From the NCBI GenBank assembly GCA_030426285.1, contig JAUHYX010000006.1:1-32524 (forward strand): a stretch of DNA of 32,524 nt, given 5' to 3'. Positions 1 to 9,748 of this stretch are shown piece after piece. The translations under genes were made by a program, and so were the position numbers. Origin of the DNA: a bacterium. GTDB taxonomy: Bacteria > Bacteroidota > Ignavibacteria > Kapaibacteriales > UBA7675. The notes below the pieces were generated by a model. That model had not been told where the DNA came from. It searched no databases and saw only the letters and a program-made list of their open reading frames with translations. Positions within the stretch are counted from its first letter, which is position 1. Each line of letters starts with the position of its first letter.

Positions 1-708
1 GTAGTTCTCAATTCCTCATTGGTTGAGAGCTTTGACAAAGACCAGTTGCTAGGTGTGATTGGGCACGAGTTAGGACATATTGCAAGCGGGCACGTGTTGT
101 ATTTAACATTGCTCATGTTTTTAGATGCCATGGTCAGAATGACAAGCGTGATCCCGTTTGGTGGCATTCCTTTTCAGGCAATACGGTATGCAATGTTAGA
201 ATGGAGACGAAAGGCAGAATTAACTGCTGATAGAGCAGAATTGCTGGTTACTCAGGATCCGAAACACGCATACAATGTTTTGCTTAAGTTGGCTGGCGGT
301 AAGAATTTGGAGCAAATGAATCTCAATGAATTCTTCAGACAAGCAGCAGAATATGAGAAGGGAGAGAAATTTCAAGACAGTGTGTACAAGTTTATTGACA
401 TGATTCTGTTAACACACCCTCAACCAGTTGTACGCTTGACGGAGCTCAAATCTTGGGTTGATTCTGGCAAGTTTGACGAGATTTTGTCTGGAAATTATAT
501 TCGTAGGTCTAATGAAGAAGACTATGAAGAGGTGTTTACGACTGCGAACGATGCAGGTGCGCAGTATACTTCAGACATGAAAAACAGTAAAGACCCAGTT
601 TACCAAGCTGTAGGGAGCATCTTCGATGCCGCTGGCAACATGGCTTCACGTACCGGTGACTTTTTCAGCGACATCATCAACGGCAATTCCGGCGAACAAA
701 AGAAGTAG
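1..708 (+). CDS. M48-family metallopeptidase (5' truncated by window edge)
   Basis: Frame is open from base 1; HELGH zinc motif (GVIGHELGHIASGH) followed by ELTADRAELL, as in M48 peptidases. Confidence 0.88.
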   Translation, partial: VVLNSSLVESFDKDQLLGVIGHELGHIASGHVLYLTLLMFLDAMVRMTSVIPFGGIPFQAIRYAMLEWRRKAELTADRAELLVTQDPKHAYNVLLKLAGGKNLEQMNLNEFFRQAAEYEKGEKFQDSVYKFIDMILLTHPQPVVRLTELKSWVDSGKFDEILSGNYIRRSNEEDYEEVFTTANDAGAQYTSDMKNSKDPVYQAVGSIFDAAGNMASRTGDFFSDIINGNSGEQKK

Positions 709-762
709 GCAAAGGTAGGTTGGAACAAATCGAATCAACTTCACCAAAGTCCATTTAGTCCC

Positions 763-3198
763 TTACATCAGTTTGAAGGCAAACAACGTGATATCATCGT
801 GTTGAGGTGTTGAACCCCGGAACTGCTCGATGTCATCTATTACTGTGTTTACAATCGCTTGCGGAGAGGCCCCAGCTTTTTGTAGACTGGCGATGAGTCC
901 TTCTTCGTCATACGACTGTTGATTTGCCGCCATGGCTTCGGTAACCCCATCGGTGTACAACACAACCATGTCTTGCGGGCGCAACTTTACGCACCGAGAG
1001 GTAACTGCTCGTTTGAAGCGGTCACCGCGATCTAAGCCAATTGCCATGCCTTTGGTTTGCAGAAACTTGGTTGTCTGTTCTGACCCCGAGTACAATAGAG
1101 AAGGTGGATGCCCCGCATTGGCAAATGTGAATGTTTGCTCGACCGGATTGATAACGCCATAAACCATGGAAATAAATTTGCCGCGTTCCATCATATCGTA
1201 AAGCAGCTGATTTACTTTGTGCAGTACCGCAGCAGGGTCAGACGAATCTTGAACCTGTGATGCGATTACTCCTTTAGCCAATGTGATATAAAAGGCAGCA
1301 GAAAGGCCTTTTCCAGACACATCGCCAACCAACACACCAACTTCACCATTTGGCAAACTGAACACATCGTAGTAGTCGCCACCAACTTCGTTGGCAGGAA
1401 TACAAACCGCTGCACATTGCAGCGTATCAGAGACAGGAAGTGTCGTCGGGAGAAGACGTTGTTGCACTGTTTTGGCTGCAGACAACTCCTCAGAAATCCG
1501 TTTTTGCTCATCCATTTCTTTGAGAAATAGGGGCTTGTAGTCTTCCGGTGATACGTCTTCCGGTTTTTTCCGATACCCTACAACACCAAAAATCAACAGT
1601 CCTCCGCCAATACCTGCTGCTACAATTGTGAGTCCGGTGCTCTGCAACCACAAAGGGGAGAGGGCAATAAGCCCAAAGGTGATTCCTGCAGCAACAACAC
1701 TCAAAACATCGTACTTGTGTATGACATACAGTATCACCAACGAAACAACAACTGAGTCCACGATCAGCGACACTGGAGAACCATTTTTGAGTATTCCCTG
1801 CAACACAATTCCCAACAAAATCAGAATTCCAGCAATAAACAATACTAGCCACTTCTTGTCTGAGATGCGTTTGGCAAGGGAATACGCTGTAATAGCGATC
1901 AACATGAAAAACAGCGCAGCTTGCAGAGTGTCAGAAACGATCAGCACAAATGGGTTGATAACAAGATAAAATCCAGCGGCCGACAAACTCAAATCTGCTG
2001 CTAAAATCCACCCCAATCCAAGCGCGTTGCCAAGGATACTTAAAAGAGAACCACTTGTCAGCAACACAATCCCAAAAGCAATTCCAGTAAGAATAGAACG
2101 GCCTTGAAAGTACGAAATGGGTTGCCGCAGGGTGACGCGATGTATTGTATAGAATTTTTCAGGAATGTTCTCGAGTGCAACCGAGATGAGACTAGAGCTT
2201 GTAACGCCGTACAGGAGTAAACCCTGTATACTCTGGTACAGAGCCAAGAAAAGGATTATTTCCAATCTGTTGGAGAATAAACTAGATGAAGCCCCAGTCA
2301 ACATCAGCGCCATCGTAACGCTGATACTTATAAGGTACGGAAAGCTGAGCGCGCGCTTTGAGCTTCGAACTATGAAAACAACCAAACATGTGAGAATAAT
2401 AAAGATAAAGAGTCCGAAAGCCACAGCACGTGCCATGGGAGGGAGGGTTACGAGCGACAAAGATGAAGCTTCAATGCCATTGGCAAGCTGCGCAGACAAG
2501 GGTACGCGATCGAATCCGGCAAAAATGTTGCCTTCAGGTCCAACATTTGCAAATACTACGTATTGATACGCGGCAATGTCAGAAGACTCACAAGGGGCAG
2601 TGAACTGAAGATGGTTAGCTGTAGTATCTCTGGTAAAATGTAGATTCTCATACTCTTGTGGCAATAGCGGCTGCAAGAATAGGAGAATATCACTTATAGA
2701 ATTGGCAACGGTGTCCTGTTGTAGACAACCACCAATGCGTTGGCCAGTGGAATTATACACAACAAAGTACGCACTAGATTCTACTTCTTGAACCAAGTCG
2801 ACACCGTATTGTCTCGGACGAGATTGATTGCCAGAAAAATTCAGTGTGATTGAAGTACTGATGTCAACCGCATAAAAAAACTGTGGACTTCCAAACTGTT
2901 CGAGTAGTGTGGCAGTTGAGTCATATCCATGTTGCAGAACACTGGTCGCAACCAAGCTTTCGTCGAGCAATGGAAAAATCTTGTATCCAACTGATACATC
3001 TCCAGATACAAGCTGTTGCCTTTCGATGATATGGTCAATATCCTCATGCACCTTGTCTCGTGCACGCACAGCTGATGACGGGACATTGAAATTAAAAGAT
3101 AGGTCAAAGACAAACTGTGAACCGAGCAACAAGACAGCGGCGATCACAAACCATATTACGTCGGTCGAAGTCGATTTTTCAAAGCTGTGTGCCTTCAT
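763..3198 (-). CDS. Membrane-anchored SpoIIE/RsbU-type PP2C serine phosphatase
   Basis: N-terminal TM segment, extracytoplasmic domain, multi-TM region, then a C-terminal SpoIIE domain (AAKTVQQRLLP..., NEVGGDYYDVF, VGDVSGKGLSAAF, YTDGVTEA, HDDITLFAFK). Confidence 0.9.
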   Translation of the reverse strand: MKAHSFEKSTSTDVIWFVIAAVLLLGSQFVFDLSFNFNVPSSAVRARDKVHEDIDHIIERQQLVSGDVSVGYKIFPLLDESLVATSVLQHGYDSTATLLEQFGSPQFFYAVDISTSITLNFSGNQSRPRQYGVDLVQEVESSAYFVVYNSTGQRIGGCLQQDTVANSISDILLFLQPLLPQEYENLHFTRDTTANHLQFTAPCESSDIAAYQYVVFANVGPEGNIFAGFDRVPLSAQLANGIEASSLSLVTLPPMARAVAFGLFIFIILTCLVVFIVRSSKRALSFPYLISISVTMALMLTGASSSLFSNRLEIILFLALYQSIQGLLLYGVTSSSLISVALENIPEKFYTIHRVTLRQPISYFQGRSILTGIAFGIVLLTSGSLLSILGNALGLGWILAADLSLSAAGFYLVINPFVLIVSDTLQAALFFMLIAITAYSLAKRISDKKWLVLFIAGILILLGIVLQGILKNGSPVSLIVDSVVVSLVILYVIHKYDVLSVVAAGITFGLIALSPLWLQSTGLTIVAAGIGGGLLIFGVVGYRKKPEDVSPEDYKPLFLKEMDEQKRISEELSAAKTVQQRLLPTTLPVSDTLQCAAVCIPANEVGGDYYDVFSLPNGEVGVLVGDVSGKGLSAAFYITLAKGVIASQVQDSSDPAAVLHKVNQLLYDMMERGKFISMVYGVINPVEQTFTFANAGHPPSLLYSGSEQTTKFLQTKGMAIGLDRGDRFKRAVTSRCVKLRPQDMVVLYTDGVTEAMAANQQSYDEEGLIASLQKAGASPQAIVNTVIDDIEQFRGSTPQHDDITLFAFKLM

Positions 3199-3205
3199 AC
3201 ATTTC

Positions 3206-5167
3206 CTAATACGTGTAGGTAAAACCTATGCTTAGCGTGCGGCCAGGTCGTTCAAGTCCTAGTTGAAACAATGTTGCTGTATCGAATACATTTTCCAATG
3301 ACACCTCAACTGCTAGAATCGCAGCTTCTAGCATCATTGTGTATGTTGTTCTGAAGCCTACAAGGGTACTTGGAGCAACTTCAACAAATTCATCTGAAAA
3401 CGGGTCTTGGCCGTACTGTGAACCAGTGTATTCGGCATCAAGTCGGACGCGTACTGAACGATTGTCGTACGTAACGGCAAAAACTCCCAAGAGTTCCGGT
3501 CGGTATTCAATGTACTCAATTTCGTCGTCAGTGGTTTGCGTGATCCACGTTACATGCCCGTCTACCACGAGATATTCCCAAGGCTCATACTCACCAAACA
3601 ACGACACACCACCTATTGCAGATGACTTTATGTTCACTCGTGTAAATGTCCCGTCTTCTAGCGAAAGCCGTGAAATTCCGTCGTTGTATCGCGTGTAAAA
3701 TCCTGTGGCAACTACCAGAGCATCTATATCTGAGTATGTGTAGGTGAATTCTGAGGTAAGTCCAGATTCAGGACCCAACTCCGTATTTGGCGTAAATTTA
3801 CCTAGGGCACCCGAATACTGTTCTCGCGCGGTAGCAAAGCGATTGCGCTTGCCAACGGCCAACATCAGAGCATCGGAAGCACTGAGTTGGTATGACACAC
3901 CAGCGGTTCCCTGGAGAGCCGTGACACTTGCATGCGTCGAAAAATTTCCTGTTTCGGACGGACTCTGAAGGTCAATTCCAATGCCAGCAAATACTCGAAT
4001 GTCGGATGTCAATGCATGTGAAAGCTCTACAACACTACTTCCTAAAACAGAGGCATATTCTATGTCTTCGCCAGTAGCGCCTGCATCGTATTCTCTCGTT
4101 GTGTGTTGTGTTGCAAACCACGTAGATGCAACATCGATATGAGTCTGCTTGGAAAACGCATGCTCAAACAGCACTCGAGCGCCAAAAGTGTTGTCGATAC
4201 CTTCTTCGGTTGCGCTTAGCGTGTCATACAAACGTGAAGTATACGCATCTACTTGTTGTTCGTAAGCATCTGCCCATAGTGAAACCCGCAAGTTCGTTTC
4301 GCGATCAAAATCATTGTTAACATTGCCGATAACCAACGTGCGTTCGATGTTGGAATACTTCCAGAATCGCGCGTCTTCACCAACATGCGCTTCAGGCGTT
4401 ACACCTTTGTCGCCACTAACTCGCATCGCTGTCAGTGAGGCAGAGAACGTGTCTTCTTTGTACAGGGCACGAGCCATTCCCATAAATCGCGATGAAGCAG
4501 AATTTGTTATCAAGCCTTCGCCATCAGCTCGAAGGTGACCACTCCGCGAAGCCGTTTCAGCAAATCCTGACAGGTTCCACTGACCCGTTCTATGTGTTAC
4601 GGACGAGGAGAGCTGGAGTCCACCACCGTCGCTAACACTCGTTTCAAGTGAACCCGACCACGGGCTGTTTACAAACTCTTGACCAGTTAAACTCACTGCT
4701 CCGCCTAGAGTGTTTGGTCCGTATAGAATACTCATGGTTCCCGGTACAACTGTCATGTACTGCACCATTGATATCGGTACAAACGACAAGTCTACACGAT
4801 TATCCCACGGCACATTTATCAGCGCACCGTCGAACAGCACAGCTGTTTGTCTTTCTCCGGAACCCCGCAAATACACCAGAGACTCACCGCGCGAGTTTGT
4901 TTGCACAAAGCCCGAGGGGACATCCCTGACAAGATCCGCTGCACTTTCATTTGAAACGCTGCGAATTTCCTTTGGCGAGAGCACAAAAGCGCGCTGTTGC
5001 ACTTCTTTTGCAGAGACTCTTCCAAATGCGATGACGGGATCAATCCGATAGACCAATGTATCGTTGATGATAGTATCGCGAATTGCAGATTGTTGAAACA
5101 ACACTGCTGAAGCAGTGGTAGTTGCAAGGCAACACAAGAAGACCGATGCTACTAAAAACTTAACCAT
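3206..5167 (-). CDS. TonB-dependent outer-membrane receptor
   Basis: Signal peptide, plug-like segment (SAADLVRDVPSGFVQTNSRGESLVYLRGSGERQTAVLFDGALIN, YGPNTLGGAVSLT), beta-barrel-like C-terminus ending GFTYTY. Start MVKF chosen because it overlaps the upstream stop. Confidence 0.88.
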   Translation of the reverse strand: MVKFLVASVFLCCLATTTASAVLFQQSAIRDTIINDTLVYRIDPVIAFGRVSAKEVQQRAFVLSPKEIRSVSNESAADLVRDVPSGFVQTNSRGESLVYLRGSGERQTAVLFDGALINVPWDNRVDLSFVPISMVQYMTVVPGTMSILYGPNTLGGAVSLTGQEFVNSPWSGSLETSVSDGGGLQLSSSVTHRTGQWNLSGFAETASRSGHLRADGEGLITNSASSRFMGMARALYKEDTFSASLTAMRVSGDKGVTPEAHVGEDARFWKYSNIERTLVIGNVNNDFDRETNLRVSLWADAYEQQVDAYTSRLYDTLSATEEGIDNTFGARVLFEHAFSKQTHIDVASTWFATQHTTREYDAGATGEDIEYASVLGSSVVELSHALTSDIRVFAGIGIDLQSPSETGNFSTHASVTALQGTAGVSYQLSASDALMLAVGKRNRFATAREQYSGALGKFTPNTELGPESGLTSEFTYTYSDIDALVVATGFYTRYNDGISRLSLEDGTFTRVNIKSSAIGGVSLFGEYEPWEYLVVDGHVTWITQTTDDEIEYIEYRPELLGVFAVTYDNRSVRVRLDAEYTGSQYGQDPFSDEFVEVAPSTLVGFRTTYTMMLEAAILAVEVSLENVFDTATLFQLGLERPGRTLSIGFTYTY

Positions 5168-5885
5168 GATGGGGGAGACGTCGTTTGAAAACATGTGAAA
5201 AAATAACTGCGAGAATTTTTATACCTGCCAATACTGACCCCTTCACAGTGCCCGTGACTTTGGAAACACCGATGCGTTTCCTGTAGGACACTGGAACTTC
5301 GGTGCACCGCAAGCCAAATCGCGCGGCCTTAACCTGCATTTCGACAGTCCAACCATAATTGGTGTCCTGCATGTTCAATAACTCAAGTGAACTCCAGCGG
5401 ATGGCGCGAAATGGACCTAGATCAGTGAAATGCACCCCCCAGAATAACGATATCAATTTGGTGGACAACCAGTTGCCGAAGACTGCTTGAGGGAGCAATG
5501 CCCCTTCTTCATGGTTGCCAATTATCCTAGAACCAATCACCAAGTCGGCGGTGTTCTGAAGTATTGGAGTGACAATGTTGAGAAGCTCTTCTGGGTGATC
5601 GCTATAGTCTCCGTCGAGAAACACAACGATGTCTGGTGGACTATTGCTGAGTTGGGCAAGAGCAGCAAGGCAGGCCGCACCATAACCGCGCTGAGGTGCC
5701 AACACTACTTGTGCACCTGCTTCCCGCGCAACAGCCGCAGTATTGTCGGTCGAACCATTGTCACCAACAACAACGCGATCCACAATTGAGGGAATATCGC
5801 GCAGGACTAAAGGCAACGATTCCTCCTCATTCAACGCGGGAATGACGACTGCGATTGTAGGAGCGTGAACCTGAGACATTGACAT
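5160..5885 (-). CDS. Family 2 glycosyltransferase (dolichyl-phosphate mannose synthase-like)
   Basis: VVIPALNEEESLPLVL, VGDNGSTDNTA, FLDGDYSDHPEE motifs. Confidence 0.9.
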   Translation of the reverse strand: MSMSQVHAPTIAVVIPALNEEESLPLVLRDIPSIVDRVVVGDNGSTDNTAAVAREAGAQVVLAPQRGYGAACLAALAQLSNSPPDIVVFLDGDYSDHPEELLNIVTPILQNTADLVIGSRIIGNHEEGALLPQAVFGNWLSTKLISLFWGVHFTDLGPFRAIRWSSLELLNMQDTNYGWTVEMQVKAARFGLRCTEVPVSYRKRIGVSKVTGTVKGSVLAGIKILAVIFSHVFKRRLPHHG

Positions 5886-5986
5886 AAGTGCAACTTACCG
5901 AAAATGCTACACATATTGCCTTGAGCGCGTGAACACCAATTTCAGTATCTTGCTCGCTTTGTCTCGAACGAACAGAGAAAACAAGC

Positions 5987-7405
5987 ATGAAGAGAGTGTA
6001 TTTCATTGGTATTGGCGGCACAGCAATGGGAAATGTTGCCATTGCATTGAAATCTCAGGGATACGATGTATTTGGGTCGGATGAAGCGGTTTATGACCCC
6101 ATGTTGTCGCATCTTCGCGAAGCGGGGATTTCATGGCATACAGGCTACAGTGAAGAACATATCTCACCTTATGCCGAAGATCTCATTGTTGTAGGCAACG
6201 CTGTTAGTCGGGGTAATCCAGAAGTTGAGTTTGCTCTGCAGCACAAATGTCAGCAGTACTCTCTCGCCGAGCTCATTTCGGAACTCATCATCAAAAGGCG
6301 CATGAGTTTTGTGGTTACTGGTACGCATGGAAAAACGACAACATCAAGCATGCTCGCCTGGATTCTGGAATGTGCTGCGTTTTCACCGGACTTTATGATT
6401 GGTGCTGTGCCGGCAAACTTTGCAAGTGGGTGCAGAGTGTCGGCAACTTCTGAGCACGTTGTGTTAGAAGGTGACGAATACGATTCAGCCTACTTTGACA
6501 AACGCAGCAAGTTTATTCACTACAAACCGGACATTGCTTGTGTAAATCACATCGAATTCGATCATGCCGATATTTTTCGAGATGCTACAGATGTGCGGCG
6601 CACTTTTGAACATTTTGTGAAGCTTATTCCGCAAGATGGTTTCTTGTTTTTCAATGGTGATGTTGAGGTCGCACGAGAAGTGTGCACTGTTCCATGGTGT
6701 ACCAGTATTTCTGTTGGCACTCAGTCCCACAATGATGTGAAGATCACGCAGGTGCATGTTGAAGCTGGGATTCAGCATGTCACATTTGTATATGAAGAAC
6801 AAGAGTGTGTATTCGCAATGTCAATGGTAGGTGAACACAATGCTCGTAACGCTGTGATGGCTTGTTGTATGGCTCTTTCAGCTGGGGCGGATAAACAAAC
6901 TGTGTTGGAAGCCATGTTGACATTTCGAGCGCCAAAAAGAAGGATGGAAGTATTGGCAGAAACTACTCATTGCGTGTTTGTAGATGATTTTGCTCACCAT
7001 CCAACGGCAATTCGAGAAACGCTGAAGGCTGCTCGAACTCAATTCCCAGGATATCATATCATTGCTCTGTTTGAACCGCGATCAAATACGAGCACGCGTT
7101 CCATTATGCAACGAGAATTCACCGAAGCACTCGCAGGTGCAGATGCACTGATGATTGGCTCGGTTAACAGACCAGAACGCTACACAGATGCCGACCGCAT
7201 GGATGTTCCAGCAATGGTACGCCACATTTCAAGTAAGGGCAAACAAGTGCTGCAATTAGACACCGCAGATGCAAATCAGTTGGAGCAACAGGTTGTGACG
7301 TTCATTCAGCAACATGCAAGTGAGAAAACGCTCATTCTCACTCTTAGTAATGGCAATGTGTATGGATTGCGTCCTCGAATTGTCGAACTTGTGCAGTCCT
7401 TATAA
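5987..7405 (+). CDS. mpl: UDP-N-acetylmuramate:L-alanyl-gamma-D-glutamyl-meso-diaminopimelate ligase
   Basis: Mur ligase architecture; IGIGGTAMGNVA N-terminus, VTGTHGKTTTSSML P-loop, EGDEYDSAYFDKRSKF, DDFAHHPTAIRETL, FEPRSNTSTR. Confidence 0.92.
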   Translation: MKRVYFIGIGGTAMGNVAIALKSQGYDVFGSDEAVYDPMLSHLREAGISWHTGYSEEHISPYAEDLIVVGNAVSRGNPEVEFALQHKCQQYSLAELISELIIKRRMSFVVTGTHGKTTTSSMLAWILECAAFSPDFMIGAVPANFASGCRVSATSEHVVLEGDEYDSAYFDKRSKFIHYKPDIACVNHIEFDHADIFRDATDVRRTFEHFVKLIPQDGFLFFNGDVEVAREVCTVPWCTSISVGTQSHNDVKITQVHVEAGIQHVTFVYEEQECVFAMSMVGEHNARNAVMACCMALSAGADKQTVLEAMLTFRAPKRRMEVLAETTHCVFVDDFAHHPTAIRETLKAARTQFPGYHIIALFEPRSNTSTRSIMQREFTEALAGADALMIGSVNRPERYTDADRMDVPAMVRHISSKGKQVLQLDTADANQLEQQVVTFIQQHASEKTLILTLSNGNVYGLRPRIVELVQSL

Positions 7406-9748
7406 TGACAGTATGTTCATATACAATTGGATTGCTCCTGGAACGCCAGCAGGGAGCTGTCTAAAGAAACTCAATCCCGTGTATACCCATATGCCAGAGC
7501 CGTACTCGGTGAACATCAAGGCACCACCAACTTCTTCTTCGCCTGTGTCGTTGCCGTATACGAGGTCTTGGTAGTCGCCCCGACGCTCTTGTTCTGCAAA
7601 ATACAGTCCACGTTCTTGCACCCAATCTTGGAAGTCTTTGTCTGAAATCGGGTTGGGGTATGTAAACACCTCGTGTTGATTCAAATGCACTTTTAAGGGT
7701 GCTGTTTCTTCTGTAATCCTATTCCAGGAGACCCCTAAATTGTATGGCCCAACATACGGATACAACAAATTGCGTGTGGTAGCATATTGCACAATCACGG
7801 TGCCGCCATTGTCACAAAAATCCAACAACATGTAGTGAATGTGTTTGATATTTGTGAGCGAATTATAGGCTCGAATCCCCATCACAACAACTTCGTAATT
7901 GCTTAACATGGAAGCAGTTACGGTATTGGGATCAAGTACCGTAACATGTACACCTAACTGTGAAAGCACATCGGGAATTTTGTCGCCAACACCATGGATA
8001 TATGCAATGAGTTTGTTCGAAATTCTCGCTCCAGTTTGTGATAGTGTTATGCTCGCTGGAGTTTGCACGACCTGCTGTTCGATATGAGGATAAGAAACTG
8101 TTTGCAACCGGTGCACAGCATTGTTGCTTTGAGATTCGTGCAGTGTCAATGCTCCGAAGCTACCTTTTACTAAAGGGGTAACAGCTACATCAAATGTCAC
8201 AGTATCAGCAGGGCCAATTTCCAGACTCTTTGGTTCCACCTGCCAATTAGCATCGACAGCAAGATCGATCGTTTTCTTCTCCTGACTTGCATTGTACAAG
8301 GTGACCGATGCTGTCTTAGGCAACATATTGGTCCAGTACATGATACTATTCACATCTGCCGTCACATCGGGAACAATCGTCACATGATGAGATTGCTCAC
8401 CGAACACATCGTGCGTGTTGTAGAAACGAATGGGGACAGGAACCTCCCACACAACTGCAGCCTGCTTTGTTTGATAATGAATAGGTACGCTCAGCGTGTT
8501 TCTTCCCGACACAAACTGATGCGTTTTTACAACAACATTGTGAGTGTTTGCCTGAAGATACTGGACTTCGCGCCCACCTAAACCCGATGCTGGGAACTCC
8601 AATGGGAGTCCCGTTCTATTGTTTATGTGAAGCTCTACAGAGTCTACACTGCCCACAACATAAGAAGGCTTGCGTGCCCGCGCAGACAACTCTACACCGG
8701 CGAGCTGTAGAAATAAATGTGGCAGAGTGAATCGTTGAATCGAATCGAGCAATTGGTCGCGATACGAACTCAAAGCAATACTCTGTTTGAGTTCAGCCAA
8801 TTTGAGAGCAGTTGTTGATGGATCGTGAAAGTCAAACGTTGATAACAATTGCTGCAGTTGATTGTCAAATTGTTGCAACGAACCTGAGAGTGCTGACCAA
8901 GACGTAGGACAGTTGTCAAAAATACTGTAGACGGCTGGTTTGCCAGCTAAAACTTTGAACCATGTTTTGTAGTGACCACTCTCATACACTGTACCGAAAC
9001 TTTGGCAGCGGTTTTGACTTCTGCTATGGGCAGCAATGTGGGATGTTGATAAGCCATCCAACGGGTTGAAATCGTCTATGGCAAGACTGATGAGGTCAGC
9101 TGTGTCAGATGGATCAACTCGCTCTGGAATCCAGGTATTCCAGAGAAGGCGAACAGGCTGCCAAGGTGGTAGTTCAGAATCAAAGCTCGGGTCAGAGGCA
9201 GTTTCGAAAGCAACTTCTGCAAGAATTGCCGAAGCTGTATGGTGACCGTGTCCACCCTCACCGGTAGTTGGAAATCTCGTGATCACCAAGTGCGGTTGTA
9301 GTGTTCTAATGTGATTTGTGATTTCAGTCACCAATTGCACAGAATCCCATTGTTTTAGCGTTTCTTCGGGAGTTTTAGAATAGCCGAAATCATAAGCAGT
9401 TGTAAACTCTTGTCGAGCGCCATCAATCCTTCTCGCACTCAACAATTCTTGTGTTCGCAATGCTCCTAGAAGATGTCCCTGCTCAGTCCCAATGCGATTC
9501 TGTCCGCCTGAACCTCGCGTCAAACTCAGATACGTTACATGGGCTTGGTAGTCCCGAGAAAGGCTCGCTATCAAACGAGAATTTTCGTCATCCGGATGCG
9601 CGGCTATGTACAAGACTCGCAACGGGCTTTGTAACTTTTGTAGATCTGCATATAATTCCGAGCTCGAAGTTGACCGTTCATACGCATTGGGTTGAGACAG
9701 TGCAAAAACAGAGGAGGCGCAGAAAATCAGAATGGACAAGTATCTCAT
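7400..9748 (-). CDS. PIG-L (LmbE-like) family deacetylase with long C-terminal extension, secreted
   Basis: Signal peptide; AAHPDDEN and GHGHHTAS metal-binding motifs; about 780 aa. Confidence 0.87.
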   Translation of the reverse strand: MRYLSILIFCASSVFALSQPNAYERSTSSSELYADLQKLQSPLRVLYIAAHPDDENSRLIASLSRDYQAHVTYLSLTRGSGGQNRIGTEQGHLLGALRTQELLSARRIDGARQEFTTAYDFGYSKTPEETLKQWDSVQLVTEITNHIRTLQPHLVITRFPTTGEGGHGHHTASAILAEVAFETASDPSFDSELPPWQPVRLLWNTWIPERVDPSDTADLISLAIDDFNPLDGLSTSHIAAHSRSQNRCQSFGTVYESGHYKTWFKVLAGKPAVYSIFDNCPTSWSALSGSLQQFDNQLQQLLSTFDFHDPSTTALKLAELKQSIALSSYRDQLLDSIQRFTLPHLFLQLAGVELSARARKPSYVVGSVDSVELHINNRTGLPLEFPASGLGGREVQYLQANTHNVVVKTHQFVSGRNTLSVPIHYQTKQAAVVWEVPVPIRFYNTHDVFGEQSHHVTIVPDVTADVNSIMYWTNMLPKTASVTLYNASQEKKTIDLAVDANWQVEPKSLEIGPADTVTFDVAVTPLVKGSFGALTLHESQSNNAVHRLQTVSYPHIEQQVVQTPASITLSQTGARISNKLIAYIHGVGDKIPDVLSQLGVHVTVLDPNTVTASMLSNYEVVVMGIRAYNSLTNIKHIHYMLLDFCDNGGTVIVQYATTRNLLYPYVGPYNLGVSWNRITEETAPLKVHLNQHEVFTYPNPISDKDFQDWVQERGLYFAEQERRGDYQDLVYGNDTGEEEVGGALMFTEYGSGIWVYTGLSFFRQLPAGVPGAIQLYMNILSL

